Assembly (NCBI GenBank): GCA_002433465.1
Contig: DJIE01000199.1
Coordinates: 1 to 10,733, forward strand
Direction: 5' to 3'
Source: Salinisphaera sp. UBA6602
Lineage (GTDB): Bacteria > Pseudomonadota > Gammaproteobacteria > Nevskiales > Salinisphaeraceae
Length of the DNA stretch: 10,733 nt
Shown here: positions 1-10,352 of the stretch, piece after piece
Position numbering within the stretch: the stretch's first letter is position 1
Layout: each line of letters opens with the position of its first letter
Position numbers and translations under genes: made by a program
The notes under the pieces: generated by a model
Told to the model about the DNA's origin: nothing
Seen by the model: only the letters and a program-made list of their open reading frames with translations
The model's database searches: none

Positions 1-1253
1 ACAAGTCGCATTCGGCCGCCTATGCGCTTGTGTCTTACCAGACCGCCTGGCTCAAGGCCTATTACCCGGCCGATTTCATGTCGGCGGTGTTGTCGGCGGA
101 TATGGATCACACCGACAAGGTCGTGATCATGATCGACGAGTGCCATCGATTGAATATCGATGTGCTGCCACCGGACGTGAATTCTTCCGAATACAATTTT
201 TCCGTGGTCGACGACAGCGCGATCCGCTACGGCCTGGGGGCGATCAAGGGCCTGGGCCGCGGCGCGATCGAAACCGTGATCGAGGAGCGCCGTGAGAACG
301 GAACATACGCCAACCTCTACGACTTCTGTCGGCGTATCGATACCTCCAAGGCAAACCGTCGCGCTCTCGAAGCGCTGATCAACGCGGGCGCGCTGGACCA
401 GCTGGGCCCGAACCGGGCCAGCCTCATGCAGGGGCTTACGCGGGCGCTGGCGGCCGCCGAGCAGGACCGCAGCGCGGCCAGCGCCGGCCAGAACGACATG
501 TTCGGGCTGGCCGAAGATGCCACCGACAACGTCGGCCCGCCGTTGGAAGAACGCCCGGAATGGCCGGAGGACGAACGCCTGCGCGCCGAGCGCGATACCC
601 TCGGTCTGTATCTGACCGGTCACCCGATCAAGGCCTGGGAAGACGAGCTCGCGCTTATGACCCAGGGCAAGATCGCCGAGCAGGTCGCGGCGATGCCGCG
701 CCCGGAAGAGGGCGGTCGCGGGCGGCGCGGCGGCAACAAGCGCAGCGCGGTGGTGGCCGGCCTGGTGGTGGAAGTACGCCGGATGAAAAAAGGCCGCCGC
801 ATCATCGTGGTCCTGGACGACGGCAGCGCACGTATCGAATGCCCGCTGTTCGAGGAAAAAGCCGCCGAATACGGTCATCTGCTGGCGGCGGACAAGCTGG
901 TGGTCGTCGAAGGCAAGCTGCAGTACGACGATTTCAGCGACGGCTTCCGGCTGAATGCAGAAACGGTCATGGACTTCGATACCGCCCAGGCGCGCTTCGC
1001 CCATCGCGTGCTGCTGCGGGCCACACCCAAGGTTGATGTCGATGCGCTGGTCGGCTGCGTGGACCGCCACCGCGCCGAGGAAGCCGGCTGCGACGTGGTC
1101 GTGCGCTACAGCAACGATCAGGCCCGCGCGGTGCTTACTCTGGGGGAAACGCGGGTGCGTCTATGCGACGAACTGCTAAGCGATCTGCGCCAGCTTGTGG
1201 GTGCGGATCACGTGCAAGTACGTTATCGTCGCGAACAGTCAATTACCCAATAA
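1..1253 (+). CDS. dnaE: DNA polymerase III alpha subunit, C-terminal part (5' end outside window)
   Basis: This is the catalytic alpha subunit of the replicative DNA polymerase III. Only the last 416 or so codons are present; the first complete codon is at position 3, and the frame is open to the left edge. It begins inside the highly conserved finger segment reading KSHSAAYALVSYQTAWLKA, followed by YYPADFM. Next come the helix-hairpin-helix DNA-binding segment (LGAIKGLGRGAIE), the NRRALEALINAGALDQLG helix, the GLYLTGHPI motif, and an OB-fold domain (roughly GLVVEVRRMKKGRRIIVVLDD onwards). The C-terminal tail, which in the family contacts tau, follows. The polymerase active-site aspartates and the PHP domain lie upstream of the window. 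A short Gly/Arg-rich linker (GGRGRRGGNKRS) precedes the OB fold. The stop is TAA at 1251-1253, and accA starts 30 bases later, as in E. coli. The GTG at 30 is an internal codon, not a start. Confidence 0.97.
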   Translation, partial: KSHSAAYALVSYQTAWLKAYYPADFMSAVLSADMDHTDKVVIMIDECHRLNIDVLPPDVNSSEYNFSVVDDSAIRYGLGAIKGLGRGAIETVIEERRENGTYANLYDFCRRIDTSKANRRALEALINAGALDQLGPNRASLMQGLTRALAAAEQDRSAASAGQNDMFGLAEDATDNVGPPLEERPEWPEDERLRAERDTLGLYLTGHPIKAWEDELALMTQGKIAEQVAAMPRPEEGGRGRRGGNKRSAVVAGLVVEVRRMKKGRRIIVVLDDGSARIECPLFEEKAAEYGHLLAADKLVVVEGKLQYDDFSDGFRLNAETVMDFDTAQARFAHRVLLRATPKVDVDALVGCVDRHRAEEAGCDVVVRYSNDQARAVLTLGETRVRLCDELLSDLRQLVGADHVQVRYRREQSITQ

Positions 1254-1283
1254 GCCGCGCAGCGGGCGAAGCAGCAATACACG

Positions 1284-2255
1284 ATGGCGCAGAAAAACCT
1301 CGACTACCTCGATTTCGAACAGCCGATTGCCGAGTTACAGGAAAAGATCGAGGAGCTGCGCTTCGTCGCCGACGGCAGCGAGGTCAATCTCAGCGAAGAG
1401 ATCACCAAGCTCGAAGGCAAGCGCCGCAGCCTGACCGAGCAGATCTTTTCCAAGCTGTCGACCTGGCAGGTCGCGCAGATGGCGCGTCATCCCCTGCGTC
1501 CGTACATGCAGGACTATATCGACGGCATGTTCACGGACTTCGTCGAGCTGCACGGTGATCGTGCCTATGCCGACGACCCGGCCATCATCGGCGGCACGGC
1601 CCGGCTGGGCGGGCAGTCGGTGATGGTGATCGGCCACCAGAAAGGCCGGGACACCAAGGAAAAGATCTATCGCAACTTCGGCATGCCGCGCCCGGAGGGC
1701 TATCGCAAGGCGCTGCGCCTGATGAAGCTCGCCGAGCGCTTCAACATGCCGGTGCTCACCTTCATCGATACGCCGGGCGCCTATCCGGGCATTGGCGCGG
1801 AAGAGCGCAATCAGTCCGAGGCCATCGCCCGCAATCTTTTCGAAATGGCCCGTCTACGCGTGCCGATCCTGTGTACCGTGGTCGGCGAGGGCGGCTCCGG
1901 CGGCGCGCTGGCGGTAGGCGTGGGCGATCACCTAATGATGCTCCAGTACAGCATCTACTCGGTGATTTCTCCGGAAGGCTGTGCCTCGATTCTGTGGAAG
2001 TCGGCCGAGCGGGCCGAGGAAGCGGCCGAGGCGATGAAGGTGGGCTCCGAGGATCTGCACCGGCTCAAGCTGGTCGACGAAGTGGTCGAAGAGCCGCTCG
2101 GCGGTGCCCATCGCGACCCCAAGCAGCTGATGAAGCAGATGCGTGAACGCCTGCTGGCGAACATGACGCGGCTCAAGCGCATGGGCGTCGACGAGCTGCT
2201 GGAAGCCCGCTACAACCGCTGGATGGCCTTCGGCGACTTCAAGCTCGTGGGGTGA
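1284..2255 (+). CDS. accA: Acetyl-CoA carboxylase carboxyltransferase, alpha subunit
   Basis: AccA works with AccD in the carboxyltransferase half of acetyl-CoA carboxylase, moving CO2 from carboxybiotin to acetyl-CoA to make malonyl-CoA, the committed step of fatty acid synthesis in the cytoplasm. The 323-residue product is full length (E. coli 319). It starts with the typical [17 protein letters not shown] coiled segment and carries the crotonase-type carboxyltransferase core. Recognisable stretches are [13 protein letters not shown], the [18 protein letters not shown] block, [20 protein letters not shown], the oxyanion-hole glycine motif GEGGSGGA at residues 201-208, and [13 protein letters not shown]. 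The ATG at 1284 fits the family start. No clear Shine-Dalgarno sequence precedes it. The 30-base gap after dnaE suggests co-transcription, and the stop overlaps the tilS start by four bases. No accD is in the window, which is normal for this locus. Confidence 0.98.
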   Translation: MAQKNLDYLDFEQPIAELQEKIEELRFVADGSEVNLSEEITKLEGKRRSLTEQIFSKLSTWQVAQMARHPLRPYMQDYIDGMFTDFVELHGDRAYADDPAIIGGTARLGGQSVMVIGHQKGRDTKEKIYRNFGMPRPEGYRKALRLMKLAERFNMPVLTFIDTPGAYPGIGAEERNQSEAIARNLFEMARLRVPILCTVVGEGGSGGALAVGVGDHLMMLQYSIYSVISPEGCASILWKSAERAEEAAEAMKVGSEDLHRLKLVDEVVEEPLGGAHRDPKQLMKQMRERLLANMTRLKRMGVDELLEARYNRWMAFGDFKLVG

Positions 2256-3545
2256 AGCAGCGCTTCGCCTGCCTGCAGGCCGCGCTCGAGCGCCCGCCGG
2301 CGGGCACGCGCGGGCTCGTGCTGGCATTCAGTGGCGGCCTGGATTCCACCGCGCTGTTGCATGCCCTGGTCGAATCCGCGCCGGCGCTGCCCGTGCGTGC
2401 CATTCATGTCTGCCATCACCTGCAGCCCGACGCACAACGCTGGGCCGCGGACTGTGCGCGCCGGGCGGCCGCCTGGAACGTGGCATACACCCGTGTCGAT
2501 ATTCACGTGGCCACGGCCGGCCGCGGCCTCGAGGCGGCCGCACGCGAGGCCCGCTACGAGGCGTTATGCGCGGCGCTTGAGAGCGACGAAACGCTGATCA
2601 CCGCACACCACGCCCGTGATCAGGCCGAAACCTTCCTGCTGCAGGCGCTGCGGGGTGCCGGCCCGCAAGGCCTGGCCGGCATGCCGCATAGCGCGCGCCT
2701 GGGCGAGCATCGGCACTGGCGGCCCTGGCTCGATATCGACCATGACACCATCGCGGCTTATGCCGAAGCACAGGGTCTGCAGTGGATCGACGACCCCAGC
2801 AATCACGACTCCGCGATCGCACGCAGCTTCCTGCGCGAATCGATCATGCCGCAGCTCAGACGCCGCTGGCCACAGGCCGACCGGTTGCTGGCCCGTAGTG
2901 CAGCGCATGCCCAAGAGGCCGCCGCCGCGATCGACACCCTGGCCGCGATCGACCTGGAACAGGCGCTGGCACAAGACGACGCGCTTGAGACGCACGTGCT
3001 CGACGGGCTGGGGCCGGCGCGTGCCAAGCAGGTCGTTCGCCGCTGGCTGGTACAGGCCGGACACGATCGACCCGACCACCGCCACGTCGCGCAGATTATC
3101 GAACTGGGGGCATCGCGCCTGGTCGCCAGTCCGGTGGTGGCGTTCGCGGATACCGAAGTACGGCTTTTTGACGGCCGGCTGTATGCGATGGCGCGCTTGC
3201 CGGCCGTGCGCGCCGACTTCGAGCAACGCTGGGATGGGCGCACGCCACTGTCGCTGCCAGCGGGCTGCGGGACGCTTGCCCTGGCGCCGGCGCCGCGCGT
3301 GGGTCTGGCTCTGACCGTCGCCCTGCGGCGCGGCGGCGAGCGCGTACCGGCGCGGTCGGGCGGGCATCGGCGCGTCAAGGACGTACTGCGCGAGGCGCGC
3401 CTGCCGCCCTGGCTGCGCGAGCGTATTCCGCTGGTATACCGGGACGATACATTGATAGCGATCGGCGATCTCTGGCGCCATCCGCATATTCATCAACTCA
3501 CGGCTAGCGAAATCGGCGCGTTCATCTGGCACAAATCGCGGCCGT

Positions 3546-3547
<2 letters not shown>
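2252..3547 (+). CDS. tilS: tRNA(Ile)-lysidine synthase
   Basis: TilS uses ATP and lysine to convert C34 of the CAU-anticodon tRNA-Ile into lysidine, which changes both its charging and decoding from Met to Ile (AUA); it is essential in most bacteria. The 431-residue length matches E. coli (432). The N-type ATP pyrophosphatase PP-loop SGGLDS is at residues 27-32. It is followed by the conserved [16 protein letters not shown] segment and [11 protein letters not shown]. The WIDDPSN motif and a [16 protein letters not shown] helix follow; the family usually has Asn where this protein has Ser before FLR. The C-terminal TilS substrate-binding domain is present ([27 protein letters not shown]). The start is GTG at 2252, inside the accA stop (GTGA overlap), which implies translational coupling with accA. 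No in-frame alternative fits better. Confidence 0.96.
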
Positions 3548-5280
<1,733 letters not shown>

Positions 5281-5281
<1 letters not shown>

Positions 5282-6129
5282 TGGCAATGCAGCTTTGCGG
5301 TTTCGAGGTCGGCATGGACCGGCCGCTGTTCCTGATTGCCGGGCCGGACAGCCTGGAATCGCCCGGCATGGTCATGGACGTGGCCGGCCATCTGGCCGAG
5401 CTGTGCCGTGAGCTGGGCATCGGCTATATCTTCAAGGGTTCGTTCGACAAGGCCAACCGCAGTTCCGGCGACAGCTATCGCGGCCCGGGCATCGAGGCCG
5501 GGCTGGACATGCTGGCCGCGGTCAAGCGCGAGATCGGCGTGCCGGTGACCACCGACGTGCACATCGAAGACCAGATCGCGCCGGTGGCGGCCGTGGTGGA
5601 TCTGCTGCAGACGCCGGCCTTTCTCTGTCGCCAGACCGACTTTATTCAGGCGGTCGCGGCCAGCGGCACGCCGGTGAATATCAAGAAGGGCCAGTTTCTT
5701 TCTCCGGCCGAAATGAACGGCGTAGTGGCCAAGGCGCGCGCGGGCGGCGGCGAGCAGATCATGGTCTGCGAGCGCGGCTATGCATTTGGCTACAACAACC
5801 TGGTTGCGGATATGCGCAGCCTTGCCATCATGCGCGCTACGAACTGCCCGGTGGTGTTCGATGCCACCCATTCGGTACAGCTGCCGGGCGGCCAGGGCAG
5901 CCGCTCGGGCGGCGCCCGCGAACAGATTCCGGTATTGTCGCGCTCTGCCGTGGCCGCCGGAATTTCCGGTTTGTTCATGGAAACGCATCCGGACCCAGAC
6001 AACGCCCTGTGCGATGGGCCCAATTCTTGGCCGCTGGCGCATATGCGCGAGCTGCTGGAGACGCTGGTCGAGCTCGACGGCGTGGTCAAACGCCGCGGCA
6101 CGATCGAGTCGACGCTCGTCCAACCTTAA
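5281..6129 (+). CDS. kdsA: 3-deoxy-D-manno-octulosonate 8-phosphate synthase (atypical metal-site residue)
   Basis: KdsA condenses phosphoenolpyruvate with arabinose 5-phosphate to form Kdo-8-phosphate, the precursor of the Kdo that links lipid A to core LPS. It has 282 residues (E. coli 284). Family marks are [45 protein letters not shown], the [13 protein letters not shown] block, [11 protein letters not shown] and METHPDP. Three residues matching metal ligands of metal-dependent enzymes are present: His197, Glu234 and Asp245. The fourth position, Cys in metal-dependent enzymes (IAGPC) and Asn in metal-independent ones such as E. coli, is Asp23 here (IAGPD; codon GAC at 5347-5349). The later motif reads Cys244-Asp245-Gly, as in E. 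coli. The catalytic class is therefore uncertain. The ATG overlaps the pyrG stop by one base. A second ATG two codons on is a possible alternative start. Confidence 0.96.
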
Positions 6130-7437
<1,308 letters not shown>

Positions 7438-7550
7438 GCGCGCGGCGCTACGAGTTATCCGGCCATGCATGACTGGCGTCGCGACGTGAGCACGATGCGC
7501 GCTGAGATCGGCAGCCGCCTGGCGCGCCTGAGTACCGATCTGTCGGGCGC

Positions 7551-7578
7551 TAGACAGGTCCGCCCCCCGCGCTACAAT
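7551..7578 (+). promoter_or_regulatory. Probable sigma70 promoter for ftsB-truD
   Basis: TAGACA (7551-7556) and TACAAT (7573-7578) each match the sigma70 consensus at five of six positions and are separated by 16 bases. They lie in the 147-base spacer after eno. Initiation the usual six to eight bases after the -10 box would begin the RNA at or within a base or two of the ftsB ATG at 7585, so the transcript may be leaderless. The rest of the spacer (7438-7550) shows no convincing terminator for eno. Confidence 0.6.
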
Positions 7579-7584
7579 CGGCGT

Positions 7585-7935
7585 ATGTACCGCGCCGTCA
7601 TTATCGTGCTTGTGCTCGTGCTCGCCGCGCTGCAATACCGGCTGTGGGTGGCCGACGGCGGCTGGGCGGAAGTGCATCGGCTCAGCGGAATGAAGCAGGA
7701 GCTGGCCGCCGCCAACGAGCGCAACCAGGTTCGTAACGACGCCCTGCAGGCCGAGGTGGACGATCTCAAGTCCGGCGAGAGCGCCACGGAAGGGCGCGCG
7801 CGTTCCGATATGGGCATGATTCGACGCGACGAGGAGTTCTTTCTGACCATCGCGCCGCCGGGCCCGACGCCGCCCAAGACGCGGGATAAGCAGCAGGGCA
7901 ACGCCCAGAACGACGACGGATCCGACGACCAATGA
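7585..7935 (+). CDS. ftsB: Cell division protein FtsB
   Basis: FtsB is a small bitopic inner-membrane protein that joins FtsL and FtsQ in the divisome subcomplex controlling septal peptidoglycan synthesis. The product has 116 residues (E. coli about 103). It starts MYRAVIIVLVLVLAALQYRLWV: a very short cytoplasmic tip and a transmembrane helix at about residues 4-22. A periplasmic coiled coil follows (roughly 28-62, rich in E, N, Q and L). Then comes the family signature RARSDMGMIRRDEEFF, matching the RAR.ELGM.R..E.F pattern. The final 25 or so residues are a polar, Pro/Asp/Gln-rich tail slightly longer than usual. The frame is open upstream to an ATG at 7465 (40 more residues), but family alignment and the promoter at 7551-7578 favour 7585. 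It overlaps truD by four bases; ispD and ispF, which often follow ftsB, are absent. Confidence 0.93.
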   Translation: MYRAVIIVLVLVLAALQYRLWVADGGWAEVHRLSGMKQELAAANERNQVRNDALQAEVDDLKSGESATEGRARSDMGMIRRDEEFFLTIAPPGPTPPKTRDKQQGNAQNDDGSDDQ

Positions 7936-8993
7936 CGTTGATCCACGGCGACGCGGTCGATATGTCCGCGTTCGCCTACGCGCGGGGTGCTGCGCCCGAT
8001 GTGCGGGCCCGCCTGCGCTCATCTCCGGCCGATTTTTTCGTCGACGAAGACTGCGATATCGCGCTGTCGGGCAGCGGCGAACATCTGTGGTGTCGTATCG
8101 AGAAGAGCGGGCTGAACACCCAGGACGCCGTGCAGGCGCTGTCGCGGGCCACGGGCGTGCATCCGCGCCAGATCGGATTTGCCGGCATGAAGGACCGGGT
8201 CGCGGTCACGCGCCAGTGGCTGTCCATTGCCTGGCCGATCGCCCGCGATCTGCCCGAGCTGGGCGGTATCGACGGTATCCAGGTCCTCGAAATGGGCCGG
8301 CACGGGCGCAAGCTCAAACGCGGTGCCCATCGCGGCAATCATTTCGTGCTGCGCCTGCGCGAGCTTGAAGGTGATCGTGACAGGATCGAGGCCGATCTCG
8401 CCGATATTCGTGCCCGGGGCGTACCCAACTACTTCGGTGCCCAGCGTTTTGGCCACGGCGGGCGCAATCTCGGCCTGTCGCGGGCGCTGTTCGCGGGCAA
8501 GCGCTTGTCGCGCAACCGCCGCGGCTTCGCGCTCTCGGCCGCGCGGTCGCTGCTTTTCAATGCGGTGGTCGATGCGCGCGTTCGCGAGGGCAGCTGGAAT
8601 ACGCTGATCGACGGCGAAGCGGTGATGCTCGATGGCAGTCACAGCGTGTTCTCTCTGGCCGACACCGATCAGCACGACGATGCGCTCGAACAGCGGCTGG
8701 CACGGTTTGATATCCATCCCAGCGGGCCGATGGCCGGACGGGGCGGCAACGACGTCATCAGCGGCCGGGCGCAAGCGCTCGAGCAGGCGGTGCTCGCGGA
8801 ATACGCCGATCTGGTGGCCGGGCTCGAACGCTGCGATGTCGATGCGGGGCGCCGCGCGCTGCGCCTTGCGGTACCGTCACTCGATTGGCAGTTCGAGGAT
8901 GACGCAACGCTGGTGCTGTCGTTCTGGTTGCCGCCCGGTGCGTTCGCGACCAGCGTGCTGCGCGAGTTCGTGGAAACCATCGAAGAGGGCTGA
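7932..8993 (+). CDS. truD: tRNA pseudouridine(13) synthase TruD
   Basis: TruD isomerises U13 of tRNA-Glu to pseudouridine. The 353-residue product is close to E. coli TruD (349). Motifs in order are RSSPADFFVDE (about residues 29-39), EKSGLNTQDAV (57-67), the catalytic motif FAGMKDRVAVT with Asp88 as the expected nucleophile, the GVPNYFGAQRFG block at 163-174, LSAARSLLFN, and the C-terminal FWLPPGAFATSVLREFV. The lineage-specific TRUD insertion domain lies between the last two. The ATG at 7932 overlaps the ftsB stop (ATGA), indicating coupled translation. An in-frame ATG at 7962 is a possible shorter start, since homology becomes strong only after it. The gene ends 90 bases before the convergent DJ-1/PfpI gene. 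Confidence 0.96.
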   Translation: MTLIHGDAVDMSAFAYARGAAPDVRARLRSSPADFFVDEDCDIALSGSGEHLWCRIEKSGLNTQDAVQALSRATGVHPRQIGFAGMKDRVAVTRQWLSIAWPIARDLPELGGIDGIQVLEMGRHGRKLKRGAHRGNHFVLRLRELEGDRDRIEADLADIRARGVPNYFGAQRFGHGGRNLGLSRALFAGKRLSRNRRGFALSAARSLLFNAVVDARVREGSWNTLIDGEAVMLDGSHSVFSLADTDQHDDALEQRLARFDIHPSGPMAGRGGNDVISGRAQALEQAVLAEYADLVAGLERCDVDAGRRALRLAVPSLDWQFEDDATLVLSFWLPPGAFATSVLREFVETIEEG

Positions 8994-9083
8994 CGCGGGC
9001 CTGGAGCGACGCCGTCGCGATCATCGTGGCCATGTCCGATCGCATTCAGCGACGACCGTCAACGCCGTTGGAGTGACCGTCTG
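8994..9083. other. Convergent intergenic spacer without a clear terminator
   Basis: This 90-base gap separates the truD stop from the stop of the opposite-strand DJ-1/PfpI gene. The only structure I see is a short hairpin, GCGAC (9006-9010) pairing with GTCGC (9014-9018) around GCC. It has no T-run on either side, so it is not a convincing intrinsic terminator. No small gene is evident. Confidence 0.5.
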
Positions 9084-9674
9084 CTAACCGGGGTCGTCGA
9101 TCCAGCGGTATTCCATCTGCTCTGCGGTCCGCTCGGCCAGCTCGCGGCCAGCCAGCTCGGCCAGCAGATAAAGGCTCATGTCGATACCCGCCGAGATCCC
9201 TCCAGAACTTGCATAGCGGCCGTCGCGTACCCAGCGCCGATTGCGTTCGACCGTGAGAGTGGGAAAGCGCGCGGCGAGGGCGCTTTGATCTTCCCAATGC
9301 GTGGTCACCCGGCGTCCGTCGAGCAACCCGGCGCCGGCCAGCAGAAACACGCCGGTGCACACGCTCGCCACAATCTGTGCGGGCTCGGCGGCTGTGCGCA
9401 GCGCCAACAAGGTGTCCGAGCATGACAGGGTGCGCTCGTGTTCACCGCCGGCTACGATCAACACATCCAGCGCGCTGGTCACGCCGATGATCTCGTCGGG
9501 CAGTACGCGAAAGCCGCCGCGTGCCGTGACCACGCCCGGGCCGGACGCCAGCAGGCGCGGCTGCAGGTTCATAGGGCCGATTCGACTAGCGGTGGAGAAC
9601 ACCTCGTACGGCCCGCTGAAGTCGAGCACTTCGGCGCCGTCGTAGATATAGATACCGATCTGCATGCGAGTCAT
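9084..9674 (-). CDS. DJ-1/PfpI family protein, isonitrile hydratase (InhA)-like
   Basis: The 196-residue protein is a single DJ-1/PfpI (glutamine-amidotransferase-like) domain. It opens MTRMQIGIYIYDGAEVLDFSGPYEVF, with the conserved acidic residue Glu15 that supports the nucleophile in this superfamily. The nucleophile elbow is SVCTGVFLLAGAGLLDGRRVTTHW, with Cys106 and His126, followed by GGISAGIDMSLYLLAEL. The CTG...GLL.GRR.TTHW and GGI.AGID patterns resemble isonitrile hydratase InhA and the N-terminal domain of GlxA-type AraC regulators. No C-terminal helix-turn-helix is present, so it is probably an enzyme or stress protein rather than a regulator. The substrate cannot be read from sequence. 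ATG 9674 is preferred because it overlaps the upstream Smr gene's stop by four bases (ATGA); ATG 9665 is an alternative. The frame stays open further upstream, but that part lies inside the Smr gene. Confidence 0.9.
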   Translation of the reverse strand: MTRMQIGIYIYDGAEVLDFSGPYEVFSTASRIGPMNLQPRLLASGPGVVTARGGFRVLPDEIIGVTSALDVLIVAGGEHERTLSCSDTLLALRTAAEPAQIVASVCTGVFLLAGAGLLDGRRVTTHWEDQSALAARFPTLTVERNRRWVRDGRYASSGGISAGIDMSLYLLAELAGRELAERTAEQMEYRWIDDPG

Positions 9675-10249
9675 GCGCGCCGCAGAAGCACGTAGACCGC
9701 GCCGGTGCCGCCGTCGTTTTCGCGTGCCGAGCAATAGGCCAGTACCTCGTCGCGCTGGCGCAGCCAGTGCGCGACCTTGACCTTGAGCACCGGGCCGCGG
9801 TTGCCGGAGCGCAGTCCCTTGCCGTGGACCACGCGCACACAGCGATAGCCACGATCGAGCGCTTCACGCAGGAAGACCGCCAGGCACTGGCGGGCGACGT
9901 CCACGATCATGCCGTGCAGGTCGAGTTCTGCCTGGCAGCGATACTGGCCGCGCCGCAGCTTGCGCATCACGGACAGCTGCACACCTTCGCGGCGGTGAAA
10001 CAGATCGTCGCCGGTTTCGATATCGTCGCCGGGGGAGAAATCGAGCAGTTCGCCGATCACGGCCTGTTCGTCGGCTTCGCGCATGGCAGGCCGGGCCGAA
10101 GGCATATGCCGCCAGGGTCGACGTCGTTGCCCCTTCGCCACTTCGGTCACCGGGCCGACCGCGTCGCGAAACAGGGCGCTGTCGTCGTCGCTGATCTGCG
10201 TATCGCGATCGGCGGATGCGCGGTTTTGAGAACGGGAGCGGTCGGCCAT
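9671..10249 (-). CDS. Smr-domain protein, YdaL/SmrA type (putative endonuclease)
   Basis: This 192-residue protein combines an N-terminal region typical of the E. coli YdaL/SmrA group (SALFRDAVGPV; then DDLFHRREGVQLSVMRKLRRGQY) with a C-terminal Smr (small MutS-related) domain at about residues 108-192. The Smr hallmarks are LDLHG at 109-113, HGKG at 142-145 followed by LRSG, and a closing strand GGTGAVYVLLRR. Smr domains of this type have been linked to DNA or RNA nicking, but the role of this protein is not established. The first 20 or so residues and the 39-58 region are Arg-rich and low in complexity. ATG 10249 is chosen because the conserved SALFRDAVG segment starts at residue 24, excluding the later ATGs. 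It is divergent from surE (103-base gap), and the DJ-1/PfpI gene follows with a 4-base overlap, so the two form an operon. Confidence 0.92.
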   Translation of the reverse strand: MADRSRSQNRASADRDTQISDDDSALFRDAVGPVTEVAKGQRRRPWRHMPSARPAMREADEQAVIGELLDFSPGDDIETGDDLFHRREGVQLSVMRKLRRGQYRCQAELDLHGMIVDVARQCLAVFLREALDRGYRCVRVVHGKGLRSGNRGPVLKVKVAHWLRQRDEVLAYCSARENDGGTGAVYVLLRRA

Positions 10250-10352
10250 ACCGGCGATTCACTCAAGCAGGAAAGCCTCGATTTAGGCTATGCTAGCGAG
10301 CCTGCGGCGCGCTTGCACGCGTCGATAACCTCGCTTTCCATCGAATCCTTGC
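10250..10352. promoter_or_regulatory. Divergent promoter region between smr and surE
   Basis: This 103-base spacer must drive the smr/DJ-1 pair leftward and probably surE rightward. It contains the most AT-rich stretch nearby (10281-10296). On the + strand TATGCT at 10289-10294 is a reasonable -10 box for surE, giving a start near 10301 and a leader of about 50 bases, but no good -35 box lies at the right distance. On the - strand TAGCAT is read from bases 10298 to 10293, overlapping the first box, and could serve smr. Neither start codon has a clear Shine-Dalgarno sequence. Confidence 0.35.

Noticed and set aside
1195-1224. A possible accA promoter (TTGTGG and TACGTT, 18 bases apart) inside the 3' end of dnaE
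   Set aside because: The -10 match is weak, and coding sequence in the same place explains the bases; co-transcription with dnaE is simpler.
9006-9018. A possible terminator between truD and the DJ-1 gene
   Set aside because: The stem is only five pairs with a three-base loop, and there is no T-run on either strand.
9435-9734. Start of the DJ-1/PfpI gene at 9734, adding 20 Arg-rich residues
   Set aside because: The extension lies entirely within the Smr gene and is unlike the family N-terminus. ATG 9674 gives the family start and an ATGA stop/start overlap.
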